Positions 32,524 to 43,541 of a stretch of 64,000 bases of DNA are shown here, in pieces (within the stretch, counting starts at the first letter, position 1; every line of letters begins with the position of its first letter). Location: contig JAJOZX010005515.1 of NCBI GenBank assembly GCA_023014485.1, positions 87,501-151,500 on the forward strand, read 5' to 3'. The notes beneath the pieces are model-generated. The model saw only the letters and a program-made list of their open reading frames with translations, searched no databases and was not told the origin of the DNA. The position numbers were made by a program, and so were the translations under genes. This stretch comes from Bathynomus jamesi (taxonomy: Eukaryota > Arthropoda > Malacostraca > Isopoda > Cirolanidae).

Positions 32524-34213
32524 TCGTGTTCTGCCTATCAGGGAGGTCCAACTTATGTGTCCCACCAAAGTGTTCTATCCTGAGCTATCCTTTTCATCTC
32601 ATGGTAGCTCCTGCCTGCCTGCCTTCAAATCATCCAGCATTGCTTTCTTTTTCCTTCCCTTCGGCCTTCTACCTTCATATCTACCCTCTATCACCTCCTT
32701 CAACAATCCTCCACCTCTCAACACATGTCCGATCCATTTCTTCTGGCTTTCTCTTATCACCTTAATGAGTCTTCTTTCCTCCCTCATCTGTTGCAGTACT
32801 TCCTCATTACTTTGGTGCTCCCTCCAGCTTATCTTTAGCATTCTTCTCTAAATCCACATTTCAATACTTTCCAGGAGTTTCTTTTCAGTTGTTTTCAGTG
32901 TCCATGTTTCTGCTCCATACTGTACCACACTCCATATCAAGCTTTTTACTAACCTTTTCATCAGCTTCAAGTTGAGTTTACCTGTAAGTAGTCTTTTTTG
33001 TCTCTGAAAAGCTACCTTACCCATACCAATTCTAAATCTTACTTCCTTATTGCAATCTCCATTGTTGGTTAATAAACTTCCCAGATATAAACTGCTCAGC
33101 TTCCTCTAAGGTCCAATTTCCTATCGTTAGGTTTATTTGTGCTCCTTTCCTTCTTGCAATTTTCATTACCTTTGTCTTGGTCTCATTAATTCTCATTCCG
33201 AATTCTTCCGCCGTTGTTGTCAAGCTATTGACCATTCTTTGCAGTACTTCCTCAGTACTACAAACAAATGCCTTGTCACCTGCAAACCTTACAGATTTGA
33301 CCAATTTACCTCCCACTCTGATTCCCTCTTCCAGATACGAGGGTGCTTCTATTATCATTGCTTCCGCATTGATGTTAAATAACACGGGGGACAGGGAGGA
33401 TCCTTGCCTGACCCCTCTCCCAACCAATCCAGGCTCCAATTCTCCTCCTGCAACTCTAATATTCACAGTCTGCCCAAGATATAGATTTTTTATCAGCCTA
33501 CGGTCCCTCCAGTCAACATTAATATTCTTCAATATTTCCATTAGTTTCCTCCATTAGACTCTGTCAAAAGCTTTTTCAAAGTCAATAAAACAAACAAACA
33601 TTTCCTGATCATGTTCCAGCACTCTCTCTCCCATCATTCTCATAATACCAATAGTTTCTCTTGATCCGCATTTTGATCTCAGTCCAAACTGATCCTCTCC
33701 AATGTACTGCTCAGCTCTGTTCGTTAGTCTTCTGGTTAGTATCCTTAGCATTATTTTTGATGCATGGCTGACCAAGCTCATGGTTTGAAATTCTGAACAC
33801 TTGGTGGCTCTCGGTTTCTTGGGGGATAGTAATCATAGAGATTCTCATAAAGTCAGCAGGCCAGTCTCCACTTTCATACATGTTTCTGCAAAATACATTC
33901 ACCTCTCTAGCATCACCTTCAAGACTCTTCAGAAGTTCTGTTGGTACATCATCTGGTCCTGGGGCCTTGCCATTTCTTAGGTCTTTTACAGCCATCTCCA
34001 CTTCTCTTTCCAATATGTCCGGTCCCATACAATCTACTTCCACCTCATCTGCTTCCTCCATTTCGATGTTATTAGGTTCGTTCTCTTTATCATACAGTTC
34101 TTCAATATATTCACTCCATCTCTTCCTTATATCTTGTAGTCTTTTCAGTTTTTCTCCATTTCTCCCCTCTATTTCTCGCACTCCCAAGCTACTTCTTTTC
34201 CATCTATTTATGG

Positions 34214-34217
<4 letters not shown>
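32522..34217 (-). pseudogene. LINE-E: RTE-like reverse transcriptase, 3' two-thirds, broken
   Basis: Minus-strand pieces are 34215-33781 (linker with LRNGKAPGPDDVPTELLKSL), 33781-33554 (YIGEDQFGLRSKCGSRETI; CFIDFEKAFDRV), 33541-33047 (GVRQGSSLSPVLFNI; the usual YADD/FADD site reads FAGD) and 32841-32599 (KKWIGHVLRGGGLLKEVIEG). The pattern is that of elements annotated as craniofacial-development-protein-2-like endonuclease-reverse transcriptases. The catalytic Asp loss and frame changes make it inactive. The endonuclease is absent. Confidence 0.75.
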
Positions 34218-34249
<32 letters not shown>

Positions 34250-34258
34250 TATATATAC
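34217..34258. repeat. (TA)n microsatellite
   Basis: TA-rich tract at the 5'-truncated end of LINE-E, with an interruption AAATATA. Confidence 0.85.
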
Positions 34259-34289
34259 AAGTATATAATGATACGCAATGATACATCGT

Positions 34290-34650
34290 GGCCACTGTCA
34301 TAACACCGATTCCAGGAGATCAGCAAGTAAGCGGCAATGGGTCTGGAGAAGAGTTGGATTGGGGATCGTCCTCTGCGAAAGTATTATCAAGCTACACACG
34401 GTTCGAATCCCACGGAAAGATGTAGTTCCTCTCCGTTATATAACCTTAGATCGGTGAGTTACTATCCCATGGGTCTGAGTTTGTTTACCCCTGTAGTAGT
34501 GATTTGTGCGCAGAAAAAAAAAAAAACGCTTCGTGAGTTTGTTTACTCCTGTAGGATGATAAGAGGACGCGCCGAGCCACCGACCTAAGACCATGACACA
34601 GGGGTCGTGGGGCAAATCCGGCTGAGAAACTGCCTTAGATGTTGCGAAGA
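34290..34650 (+). repeat. Probable tRNA-derived SINE
   Basis: It contains an exact B-box GGTTCGAATCC at 34400-34410. An A-box is not clear. The downstream part has two copies of GAGTTTGTTTAC followed by CCTGTAG (about 34478 and 34536) and an A-run at 34517-34528. No coding sequence. Confidence 0.4.
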
Positions 34651-34677
34651 AGGTTAAACAACTCCACCATCACATTT

Positions 34678-34681
34678 TATA

Positions 34682-34713
<32 letters not shown>

Positions 34714-34714
34714 T
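34678..34714. repeat. (TA)n microsatellite
   Basis: Adjoins the end of the left unit of the next Penelope-like pair. Confidence 0.85.
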
Positions 34715-34727
34715 TATTTATTTTTTG

Positions 34728-34778
34728 TACTTCAGACGTTTCGACAAATCTTTTGTCATCATCAGTGAATTAAGTCTT
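34728..34778 (-). ncRNA. Hammerhead-like motif, left unit
   Basis: On the minus strand: CTGATGA (34765-34759), stem II GACAAA-AGA-TTTGTC, GAAA (34742-34739) and GTC just after. TTCA before the core pairs with TGAA after it. One extra T lies between CTGATGA and stem II. Confidence 0.5.
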
Positions 34779-35045
34779 AAAACCTTAAAACAAAAGTAAA
34801 AAGTGAAAATTACATCAATACAATATTAAAACCATTAAAATTAAAACCTTAAAACAAAATAAAAATTGCATCAATACAAAATTAAAATCATTAAAATTTC
34901 ATCACTACAAAAATTAAAATTAAATTAAATTACCTCAATAGGTAAATACACAATGTTTACATCAACCTCCATACTTGGCAAAGCCTAAGAGAAAACTGGA
35001 TGGTCAGAGGATTAGAAAGTATGTCTATGAGAATCGGTTGGTTAG

Positions 35046-35838
35046 TTAAAAGAGCTGTAATTTGTAGGATGAACTATTATTGTTAATGGAGGGTTTGTTT
35101 CTATAGATGTACAAAGATTCTAAAATTCGGAGTTCTGTGAGGTTATTGGATCTAGTTAAAATTTCAAACTGAGTTTTGTGAAGGGGATGGTTGTTTTCAT
35201 TACTATGGTTTCTAATTGCGGATTGTGGAGGGCTACTGAGGGGACGGTTGGTACGGACTGACAAGCGCAAATGTTGAGAAAGGCGCACCTCCAGTTGGAG
35301 TTGAGTGCTGCCAATATACGCAGCCTTACAGCTGTCGTACGTGTATTTGTAAACAACATTGGGGCATACAGTTTTGGGGAATTCATCTTTGAACTTTAAA
35401 AAATTTGATAATTTAAGTGGGTTGACGAAGGCGAATCTAAAATTTATTTGGGGATAACTAGAATTGAGCAGTTTGGACAATTCACCTCGAATACGCAATG
35501 ATAAATAACTATAAAAAGGTAATTTAATATATCTGGTTTCTTTTTGTACTGTAGTTATGGGGAGTTTAGTATTAAAAGTGTTATTTAAAAATTTCTTTAA
35601 TTGGTTATCAAATAGATTAGAAGGGTAGTAATTGTTAATAAAGCACTGTCTTAAAAATTTAAATTCTTCGTTTAACGAAAAGTAATCCGAACAAATACGG
35701 TAACTTCTTGTTAATAATGTTACTATAGCACTAATCTTATATTTATAAAACATACAACTTAAATAATTGGTTCCCAAGCCAGTAAAAGTTTGTTTTCGAA
35801 ATAGTGAAGTTTGGAACTTATTATGAGCCCGTTTATAT
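35046..35838 (-). pseudogene. Penelope-like C-terminal region with GIY-YIG endonuclease
   Basis: The frame is open for more than 260 codons. It starts RAHNKFQTSLFRKQTFTGLG, the segment after the reverse transcriptase core in Penelope-like proteins, continues with SLNEEFKFLRQCFINNYYP, and contains the nuclease: VVYKYTYDSCKAAYIGSTQL (GIY-YIG) with RLSQHL after it and a Glu in LRILESLYIYR. The stop at 35046 is natural. The reverse transcriptase core is absent, so the copy cannot act alone. The domain itself appears intact. Confidence 0.8.
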
Positions 35839-36110
35839 ATATTGGCAGCACTCAACGCCAACTGGAGGTGCGCCTTTCTCAACATTTGGGCTTGTCAGTC
35901 CGTACCAACCGTCCTCTCAGTAGCCCTCCACAATCCGCAATTAGAAACCATAGTAATGAAAACAACCATCCCCTTCACAAAACTCAGTTTGAAATTTTAA
36001 CTAGATCCAATAACCTCACAGAACTCCGAATTTTAGAATCTTTGTACATCTATAGAAACAAACCCTCCATTAACAATAATAGTTCATCCTACAAATTACA
36101 GCTCTTTTAA
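35838..36110 (+). pseudogene. GIY-YIG endonuclease, second copy, N-terminally truncated
   Basis: It starts YIGSTQRQLEVRLSQHL and ends at the same stop as the left copy (YKLQLF). It lacks the GIY half. Only scattered substitutions separate the two copies, so the pair is young or gene conversion between the arms keeps them alike. Confidence 0.75.
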
Positions 36111-36379
36111 CTAACCAACCGATTCTCATAGACATATACTTTCTAATCCTCTGACCATCCAGTTTTCTCTTAGGCTTTGCCAAGTATGGAGGTTGATGTA
36201 AACATTGTGTATTTACCTATTGAGGTAATTTAATTTAATTCTAATTTTTGTAGTGATGAAATTTTAATGATTTTAATTTTGTATTGATGCAATTTTCATT
36301 TTGTTTTAAGGTTTTAATTTTAATGGTTTTAATATTGTATTGATTTAATTTTCACTTTTTACTTTTGTTTTAAGGTTTT

Positions 36380-36430
36380 AAGACTTAATTCACTGATGAT
36401 GACAAAAGATTTGTCGAAACGTCTGAAGTA
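36380..36430 (+). ncRNA. Hammerhead-like motif, right unit
   Basis: CTGATGA at 36393-36399, stem II GACAAA-AGA-TTTGTC, GAAA at 36416-36419, GTC at 36421-36423, with TTCA/TGAA stem I. Sequence identical to the left copy over the core. Confidence 0.5.
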
Positions 36431-36440
36431 CAAAAAATAA

Positions 36441-36551
36441 ATGAAAATGTTTGCCGTTGTGTTGGTCCTTCTGTTCATCTGCAAGCTCCGTTTCCCTAAG
36501 GAGAAGTCAATAGCTTTGATATTAATCCAGAGATATGGCCGATCGACATTG

Positions 36552-36555
<4 letters not shown>
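36441..36555. other. Short non-coding link
   Basis: Between the Penelope-like pair and a TA array. A small frame starting MKMFAVVLVLLFIC looks like a signal peptide by chance and runs into the TA repeat. Confidence 0.3.

Positions 36556-36600
<45 letters not shown>
36556..36600. repeat. (TA)n microsatellite
   Basis: TA array into which the next element is inserted. Confidence 0.95.
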
Positions 36601-36603
<3 letters not shown>

Positions 36604-38212
36604 GGTGGCCACAAAAAAACTTTACTTAATTGAAAGTTTAATAACTGCAACAATTCAAAACTTATGCGATTGAGATTTTGCACACATTAACAGATGCATA
36701 TAATCTATAATTGCTGGAATTTTCAAATATGTAGGTTCTATAGTTTTGTTACAGTGAACAATTTAAAAGCATATGTCTAAAAATAGCATGCCTGGTGTGC
36801 ATCTGACACGTACGTGCGCTAGCGTAGGCTAAACCTAATGTAGCGTAGTATGACACGCGCGCTGGCGTAGGCTAAACCTAATGTGAATTTGCTTTCTTTT
36901 ATTTTTCCGCTAAAACCCCGCCAGCATGACGTTAAGTAAAAGTGATAAAGCCATCATAGAAGCATGTGTCAAGGAAAAAGGTTGGAATGGAAATAGGATT
37001 GTCCGAGAATTCCCCGCAAAGAACTGGACTCGTCAAAGTGTTTATAACTTAATAAGAAAGATAAAGGATACTGGATCAACAGCTAGAAAACCCGGCAGCG
37101 GCAGGCCCAAAAGTGTTTCAACAGAAGAAATAAGGCTGCCGTGGAGGAACTGATTCAATCCCAGGAGAATACACCAGGAACTCATCGCTCCCAGAGACAG
37201 ATTGCGTACGACCTTGGGATTTCTCGCTCCTCTGTACAAGGGATTGTAAAACGTTTGAAATTGAAGGCCTACAAGTGAATTCGAGTTTCACGGCGTGATC
37301 AGAATGTAAGACAGCGTAGAAAGACCCGCTGTAAATCCCTATATGAACGCTACTCAGCTGAAGACGTGCAAAAAGTTGTGTTTACAGACGAAAAGGATTT
37401 CATGTTGGAGGTGGCCAAAAACATGCAAAATGACAGGGTTTATGGTTCAAGGAAAAAGGACATTCCTCCCTCCAGGCTTTATCATGAAACCTCACGATTC
37501 AGCAGAAAAGTAATGGTATCGGCGGGAATTTCATGGAAGGGGAAAACACGAATTCATTTTATTGCCACAAACGAAACTAAAGTTAACTCTGAGCGCTACA
37601 TCAACCTGTTAGATAATGGGTTACTTCCTGATTGTCGTCAGCTGTATCCTGACGTGGCCTACATTTTCCAGCAAGATGGGGCACCCGCCCATACAAGCCG
37701 AGCGACCCAAAATTATCTAGAGCAAGAGTCCCTAATTTCATCAAAAAGGATGAATGGCCGCCTCAGTCTCCCGACTGTAATCCGATGGACTATTCAGTAT
37801 GGGATTCCCTCATGGTGAAGGTTTACGGCAGCCAGAAAGACAAATTCACTGAAGATGAACTTAAGGAGAAAATCAGTAGAGCATGGGAGGATATCACCTT
37901 AGATGAGGTTCGAAAGTGCATCTCCTCGTGGAAGAAGCGATTGAGGGCAGTTTACCAACAGGGAGGTGGTCACATTGAACATTTGTTTAAGTAAATTTTA
38001 AGTTCAAATTCATTTTCTTCGGCATGCTATTTTTAGACATATGCTTTTAAATTGTTCACTGTAACAAAACTGTAGAACCTACATATTTGAAAATTCCAGC
38101 AATTATAGATTATAACCATCTGTTAATGTGTGCCAAAGCTCAATCGCATAAGTTTTGAATTGTTGCAGTTATTAAACTTTGAATTAAGTAAAGTTTTTTT
38201 GTGGCCACCCGA
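36601..38212 (+). mobile_element. Tc1/mariner element with about 190-bp inverted repeats
   Basis: 1612 bp, ends TCGGGTGGCCACAAAAAAAC inverted at both sides and TA duplication within a TA array. The inverted repeats extend to a shared GCATATGTCTAAAAATAGCA, about 190 bp inside, much longer than classic mariner ends. Next to the left repeat, TGACACG and GCTAAACCTAATGT are tandemly duplicated (about 36805-36885). Confidence 0.9.
36926..37994 (+). pseudogene. Tc1/mariner transposase, frameshifted
   Basis: The N-terminal helix-turn-helix (IIEACVKEKGWNGNRIVREF; GSTARKPGSGRPKS) is open to about 37120. After a break, VQGIVKRLKLKAY appears near 37240 before a TGA at 37276. The frame from 37366 has the first Asp in VVFTDEKDF and the second in FQQDGAPAHTS. 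A frame change near 37730 leads to the third Asp block (SPDCNPMDYSVWDSL), then the C-terminus to 37994. All three catalytic Asp residues are still encoded, but not in one frame. Confidence 0.8.
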
Positions 38213-38220
38213 TATATATA

Positions 38221-38327
38221 TGATGAATAAAACCACGAAGGGAAAAGAAACATCCTGAGGATGTCATTAGACGAAAGCGCTTGAGCACCCCTTTGTGTTT
38301 CTTTTCCCTTCGTGGTTTTATTCATCA
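38221..38327 (+). ncRNA. Hairpin with hammerhead-like core, Penelope-type
   Basis: Perfect 31-bp inverted arms (38221-38251 and 38297-38327) enclose CTGAGGA (38255-38261), a short stem II (GTC-ATTA-GAC), GAAA (38273-38276) and GCGCTTGAGC. The arms act as a long stem I. The right arm TTTCTTTTCCCTTCGTGG is like the tails after the other Penelope-type cores. Confidence 0.55.
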
Positions 38328-38339
38328 TAAATATTTTTC

Positions 38340-38436
38340 ACGTGTCACTTTCGTGAAATAATTTTTCATATATATATATATATATATGAAAATGAAAAGG
38401 TTTATTGGCAAACTATAGTCCATATGACAAATATTA
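38340..38436 (-). pseudogene. LINE-B fragment 1 of 5: 3' end
   Basis: The flank of the CACTG insertion. On the minus strand it ends with AATAAACCTTTTCATTTTC, a possible polyadenylation signal, and then a TA run. Assigned to LINE-B because the sequence is continuous with fragment 2 once the insertion is skipped. Low information content. Confidence 0.4.
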
Positions 38437-39473
38437 CACTGCCCAACACCAATTTTGCTGATTTAATTCTAACACCTGTTTTTAGGTAACTTTGGTGTGC
38501 TGATTTCAAAAATCACCTTAGTTTTTGCCTATCACGTCAGGTTTTCGAGCAATCAAATACGGATATTTTGGAGATATCGCATTTTGGCAGGGTTATGCCC
38601 AATTTTTTTCTTTTCAAAAATTAAGTTTTTACATACTCAGAATCAGCATGGAAAAGTAAACAATTGTGCAGGAAGTGAACTTTAATATACAATGGTAATA
38701 TTGACACATAAAGTGATTAAAAGTGTTTAAATAAGCCAAAAATGATTCCATATTAAAGCAAGCACGGTACCAGTTTTCTTAACATTGTCTTTTTCTTGTT
38801 TTCTTACTTTTCAGTGCTGATAAATTTTCTCTTATAGGACTTGCTAGAATGAGAGATGTCAAGACAATCTCTTTGCAGGCTCCAGCAGTAGTCAGCCATC
38901 ATATGGGTATCCCATCTTCCTTGGTATCGTTCTTCCATCACTTTGATATCTTGGTGGAACCTTTCACCTTGCTCTTCACAAACATCACCAAGATTTTCTG
39001 GAAATTTATCCAGATGACTGTTGAGATAGTGAACTTTAATGCTCATGTTGCAACCCAACTGCTGAAAGTTTACAAGTAAATCCTTTACAAGATCTTTATA
39101 ATTTTCAGACTTTTTGTTTCCTAGGAAGTTCTTAACTACTGCCACAAAAGCATTCCAAGCTCTTGCCTCCGTTTCGGTCATTGAGTTACTGAACTGCGTA
39201 CATGTTGTACATGACCTTTAGATTTAATGCACAGATTTGCGTATTCCACATATAAAATTTTAACAGCAAAACAGCTGTTAACAGGTCTGAAAAATCATCA
39301 ATTTTGATAAGCGCCCTTCATGGATCACCCAAAATAGGCATATTGCATTACACGAAAACCTGATGTGATGGACAAAATCTAAGGTGATTTTTGAAATCAG
39401 CACATCAATATTATCCAGAAACAGGTCTTAGAATTAAATCATCAGCAAAAACATTTTTTTTTGTTGGGCAGTG
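38437..39473 (-). mobile_element. CACTG-ended DNA transposon, short diverged copy
   Basis: 1037 bp. Inverted ends CACTGCCCAACA of more than 100 bp (shared inner part TGATTTCAAAAATCACCTTAG) with TTA duplicated on both sides (38434-38436, 39474-39476). It keeps only the C-terminal part of the transposase-like gene. A different subfamily from copies 1 and 2. Confidence 0.75.
38804..39181 (-). pseudogene. C-terminal fragment of the CMC-like transposase candidate
   Basis: 125 residues with FLGNKKSENYKDLVKDLL, GCNMSIKVHYLNSHLDKFPE and EEQGERFHQDIKVMEERYQG, aligning to the C-terminal part of the genes at 21.8 and 29.8 kb. Conservation of H-x3-HLD and GERFHQDI between diverged subfamilies points to the catalytic or structural core. 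The N-terminal two-thirds are gone. Confidence 0.65.
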
Positions 39474-40418
39474 TTATTAATACAATGACAGTTCACATAC
39501 TAAGGACAGAAAGATATACAATTGATTAGAAATAATATAGTAATGTGGAAGTTAAGTGCAGCTGCAGACAAACGTTTTCGTACCAAGAATTCCATAGCTT
39601 AGAGGACAAACGGTAGGACTCATGGATAGCTTGGATAATCGGGTTGGTTGATTTTTTAATTTTTCGCATTATACTGTATCGAACACGTCTTGTTACATCC
39701 AGGAAGCTTGGGACATTGCAGGTAGCAAACATTTGCGAAGCTGAGCATCTCGGGGGTAATTTATGTAAGAGTCTAAAAGACCTGTTGTACAGCAAATTTA
39801 GGGTTCTGCCAGAACCTTTTTTATAATTCACCCAGAGTTACAGTCCGTAAGTATTACTGCAGAAAGTACGAAAGAGTGTATTTAGCTTCACTTGTACAGA
39901 ACCGGAAGTTCCTTATAGTCATATTCGCTTTAGCACAAAGGCTTCGAGATTGTTTTCTTGTATCTGAGTCATCATTCAATGGGCTGGTGATAGTTTGACC
40001 CAAATACTTAAACTCTGTACTTCCTCAATTACTTCACTTCTCATTTTAAACCATTAGTAATATCAGCTGGCTGATTACAGCTTTTAGGATGGAATTGCAT
40101 AACTTTAGTTTTTGTAACATTAAAAAGAATATCATGTTTCTGCGAATACACTTCGCAGACTTTTAGTAGCCGATCCAGACCTTTAACAGAGGGACTTATT
40201 AAGACCATATCATCGGCATAAACTAAGTTATTTATCCTTGTGTTATCTATACAACATCCCACTGTTGCGTCATTAAGTGAAGCAATTAATCCGTCAATAT
40301 ACACATTAAACAGCATAGGAGAGAGCAAGGAGCCTTGTCTCACCCCGCAAGAGGAGCCAAAACATTAGGATAGTACATTGCCCTACCTATGTATTTAGAT
40401 TTTTTTTTTAAGTACATA
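39474..40418 (-). pseudogene. LINE-B fragment 2 of 5: RT palm end, thumb and C-terminus
   Basis: The frame 40343-40041 has VRQGSLLSPMLFNVYIDGLI just before it and NNLVYADDMVLISPS, then KTKVMQFHPKS. The frame 39831-39526 has LHKLPPRCSASQMFATCNV, the C-terminal domain common to this LINE type. The pieces are out of frame with each other. It ends at the TA target of the mariner at 40417. Confidence 0.75.
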
Positions 40419-40730
40419 CAGGGTGATTCAAAAGTCCTGTTACCCAGATTACATATTACATTTATAACAAGTAAATTACAGGCTTTACATTTACATTTAT
40501 TACGTGAATTACAGAACACATATACAGAATTTACACAACAATAACAGCTTATGTTTACAACATATGTTATAATGTTATAATGTTTCAGACCAACAAAGAC
40601 CCTAGGATCCACTCATGGATGGTCTACCTAACCGTGTTCGTAATTGTGTATTGTGCATGTCCTCCGTGGTGGCGGAGGGGACCTACAATTTTACGTGGGT
40701 TCCGAACCACAAAGCCTTAATTTTACTACC

Positions 40731-43510
40731 TTAAACTATACCCAATCTATCAACATATGCGTCTAATCGATTTTTAAATATGTTTATAGACGTGCTACTA
40801 ATTACTTCTTCCGGCAAACTATTCCAGCTATTTACTATTCTATACGTAAAAAAGTTTTTAGCAACTGCTGTCTCGAACCTTCTACTTGTCAACTTACACC
40901 CGTTATTTCTAGTCCTGTTTTATTGAGATATTTCGAAAAAGCTATCTTTATCTACGTTATCGAACCCATTCATAATTTTGAAAACCTGTATTAGATCACC
41001 CCTTAGCCTCCTAGTCTCGAGTGTAGTCAATTTTAACTCCTTAAGCCTATCCTCGTACGACTTTGACCTAAGCGACGGAATCATCTTAGTTGCTCGTCTT
41101 TGAACTCTTTCGATTTTGTCTATATCTTTCGCATATGCGGATTCCAAAATTGGATCGCGTACTCCAAATGGGGTCTAACTAATGATTTATAAAGAGGAAA
41201 TATATCGCGCGATTTGTACTCAAAATTCCGAGCTATAAAACCTAACACTTTGTTCGCTTTATTGACCGCTGCTGTACTTTGTTTCGCTACTTTTAAATCA
41301 CCAGTGACTATAACTCCTAAATCTTTTTCCTGCTCTACGCTTGTTAACTCTTCCCTGACATACTATACGCAAAATTACCGTTACGCGAACCTATATGTAA
41401 AATTTTGCACTTATCGACGTTAAATCTCATTTGCCATGTGACTGACCAATCAACGATTTTATTCAGATCTTCCTGGATTTTACCTCTATCTTCGTCATTA
41501 ATCGCCCTACCACCCAGCTTCGTGTCATCCGCAAACTTTGAAACTGTACTGACTAGGCCGACATCTAAATCGTTAATATATATAAGAAAAAGCAAGGGGC
41601 CCAATACAGAACCCTGAGGAACGCCACTCGCTACATTAGCCCAACACGACTCCGCTCCATCAACGACCACCCTCTGTTTCCTACCTCGCAACCACTCTTC
41701 TATCCAATTTATTACTACACCCCTGATTCCATGAGCCTTAGTTTTTCAATGAGTCTTTTGTGCGGTACGGTGTCAAACGCTTTTTGAAAATCTAAATACA
41801 CTACATCAACCGCCCGATGACTATCGTAAACGTCAACCACGCTTTGAAAAAATTCTAAAAGATTAGTTAAGCAAGATTTGTTTCGCCTAAAACCGTGCTG
41901 CGTATTTCTAACTAAGTTATGCAATTCTAAGTGTTCGACTATACGATCCCTAATTATTGATTCCAGTAGCTTACCTACAACAGACGTTAAACTGATTGGC
42001 CTATAATTTCCCGCCGCACCTTTATCGCCTTTCTTAAAGATAGGTGTTACGTTTGCTAACTTGAAATTATCTGGTACGCACCCCTCAGAAATAGACGCAT
42101 TAAAAATCTTTGTTAGCGGCACAACAATGCTATCTTTTAATTCTTTTAGTTGTATGGGATATATGGAATCCGGCCCCGGTGATTTACGCTTTTCATTTTA
42201 TCAATATAGCGCATTACCTCCCCTTCACTAACCACAATATTATCCAAAATATTACCATTATCAAAAGGTATTATGTCTATGACCGTAGGGATATTCGTTA
42301 CATCTTCTATAGTAAAAACTGACGTAAAAATTCGTTTAGCAAGGTAGCCATTTCCTTGTTTTCAGAAACTAGATCTCCGTTAACATTTTTCAACGGCCCC
42401 AAGACACTTTTTACTGGATTTCTATTGTTGACGTATTGAAAGAATCGCTTGGGGTTTTCTTTACCGTCACGAGCTATGGAGATTTCAAATTCGCGCTTGG
42501 ACTTTTTATTACACTTTTCGCTTCACGCCTTAGAGATATGTAGTTGTTTCGTAACCACAAATTGTCTTTATCGCACTTATGTAGCCTATAAGCCCTATCT
42601 CTACTCTTTATAATGTCTCCTACTCTAGAAGTAAACCACAAGGGCTTGTTGTTTACTTTCGCACGCTTAATTTTGTACGGTACACATTCCTCATTTATAG
42701 TCCTAAATACTGTTTCAAACGATTCCCACATTAGTTTTGCGTTGGAGATTCCCATTACGTTTTCCCAATTGACGTGTGACAATTTATTTCGAAATTTACA
42801 AAAGTCTGCGTGCTGGAAGTTAGGAATTTTAGTCGAGTTAGCTGGTTTCGAGTGACTTACTGCGAGGACAAACTCTACCATATTGTGATCGCTATTGCTT
42901 AACGGTTCTATTAGCCTATCATTCGTAGTTATTACTAAATCTAAAATACTGTACAACCTCGTAGGTTCCCCAACCTTTTGGATAAGAAAGCTATCCTCGA
43001 GAAAATTAACTAAACGATTACCTTCCGCGTCTCCCTGCATTGTATCGTAATTCACGTTAGCGCAATTAAAGTCACCCATAACTAAAGCCTGCTCACTACC
43101 TATTATTCTCTTTAGTTCACGATATAACGCTTCGTCCGTATCAGCTGTTTGATTAGGGGGCCTATATATAACCGCAACAACAAGTTTGAAATCGTTCAAT
43201 TTAAGTTCTGCTATAGTCGAATCTATCGGTTCTGGAATTGTGTGCTTTACTTCTATAACGTTCGCAATATTATCTTTGATATACAACATAACACCGCCTC
43301 CTCGCCTACCTATTCTGTTTTTAACAAAAAGTCTATAACCTCTAATTTGATACTCCCCTACAAAGTCACGTGTTTCAGTGCTAAGCCACGATTCATTTAT
43401 CGCAATTAAATCATAGTCTTTACAAGCAATTAAAGAAAAAATTCGTTTATTTTATTTCGTAGGCTACGAGCATTTAAGGATAGAACCTTCAAATTGTTTG
43501 TAATTGCGAC
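40731..43510 (-). pseudogene. LINE-D ORF2: AP endonuclease-reverse transcriptase, several breaks
   Basis: The endonuclease starts near 43500 (LKVLSLNARSLRNKINEF) and continues in the frame 43289-42474 (AVIYRPPNQT, ALVMGDFNCANV, SNSDHNMVEF). A break near 42470 is followed by the linker. The frame 42122-41715 has NYRPISLTSVVGKLLESI, NTQHGFRRNKSCLTNLLE and YLDFQKAFDTVPH. The frame 41691-41344 has SGVPQGSVLGPL and SKFADDTKLGG. The frame 41147-40920 has VQRRATKMIPSLRSKSYEDR. Four or more frame changes or stops separate these. All catalytic motifs are present, so it died recently relative to LINE-E. Confidence 0.85.
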
Positions 43511-43541
43511 ACCTTCGCGAGCGCAGGGGAAATTTGTGGAA

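Larger units (their letters stand above)
34721..36440. mobile_element. Inverted pair of Penelope-like units with terminal hammerheads
   Basis: The left unit (minus, 35838 to 34721) holds the end of the RT-connected region, linker, GIY-YIG domain, 3' region and hammerhead. The right unit (plus, 35838 to 36440) starts inside GIY-YIG and has the same 3' region and hammerhead. Arms of about 600 bp are near-identical, so the pair would form a large hairpin. The junction at about 35838 joins the two 5'-truncated ends. Confidence 0.8.

Noticed and set aside
36441..36629. Short secreted-protein-like frame (MKMFAVVLVLLFIC)
   Set aside because: It has a signal-peptide look but runs into a TA array after about 37 codons, and it starts in the AATAAA-like end of a Penelope-like unit.
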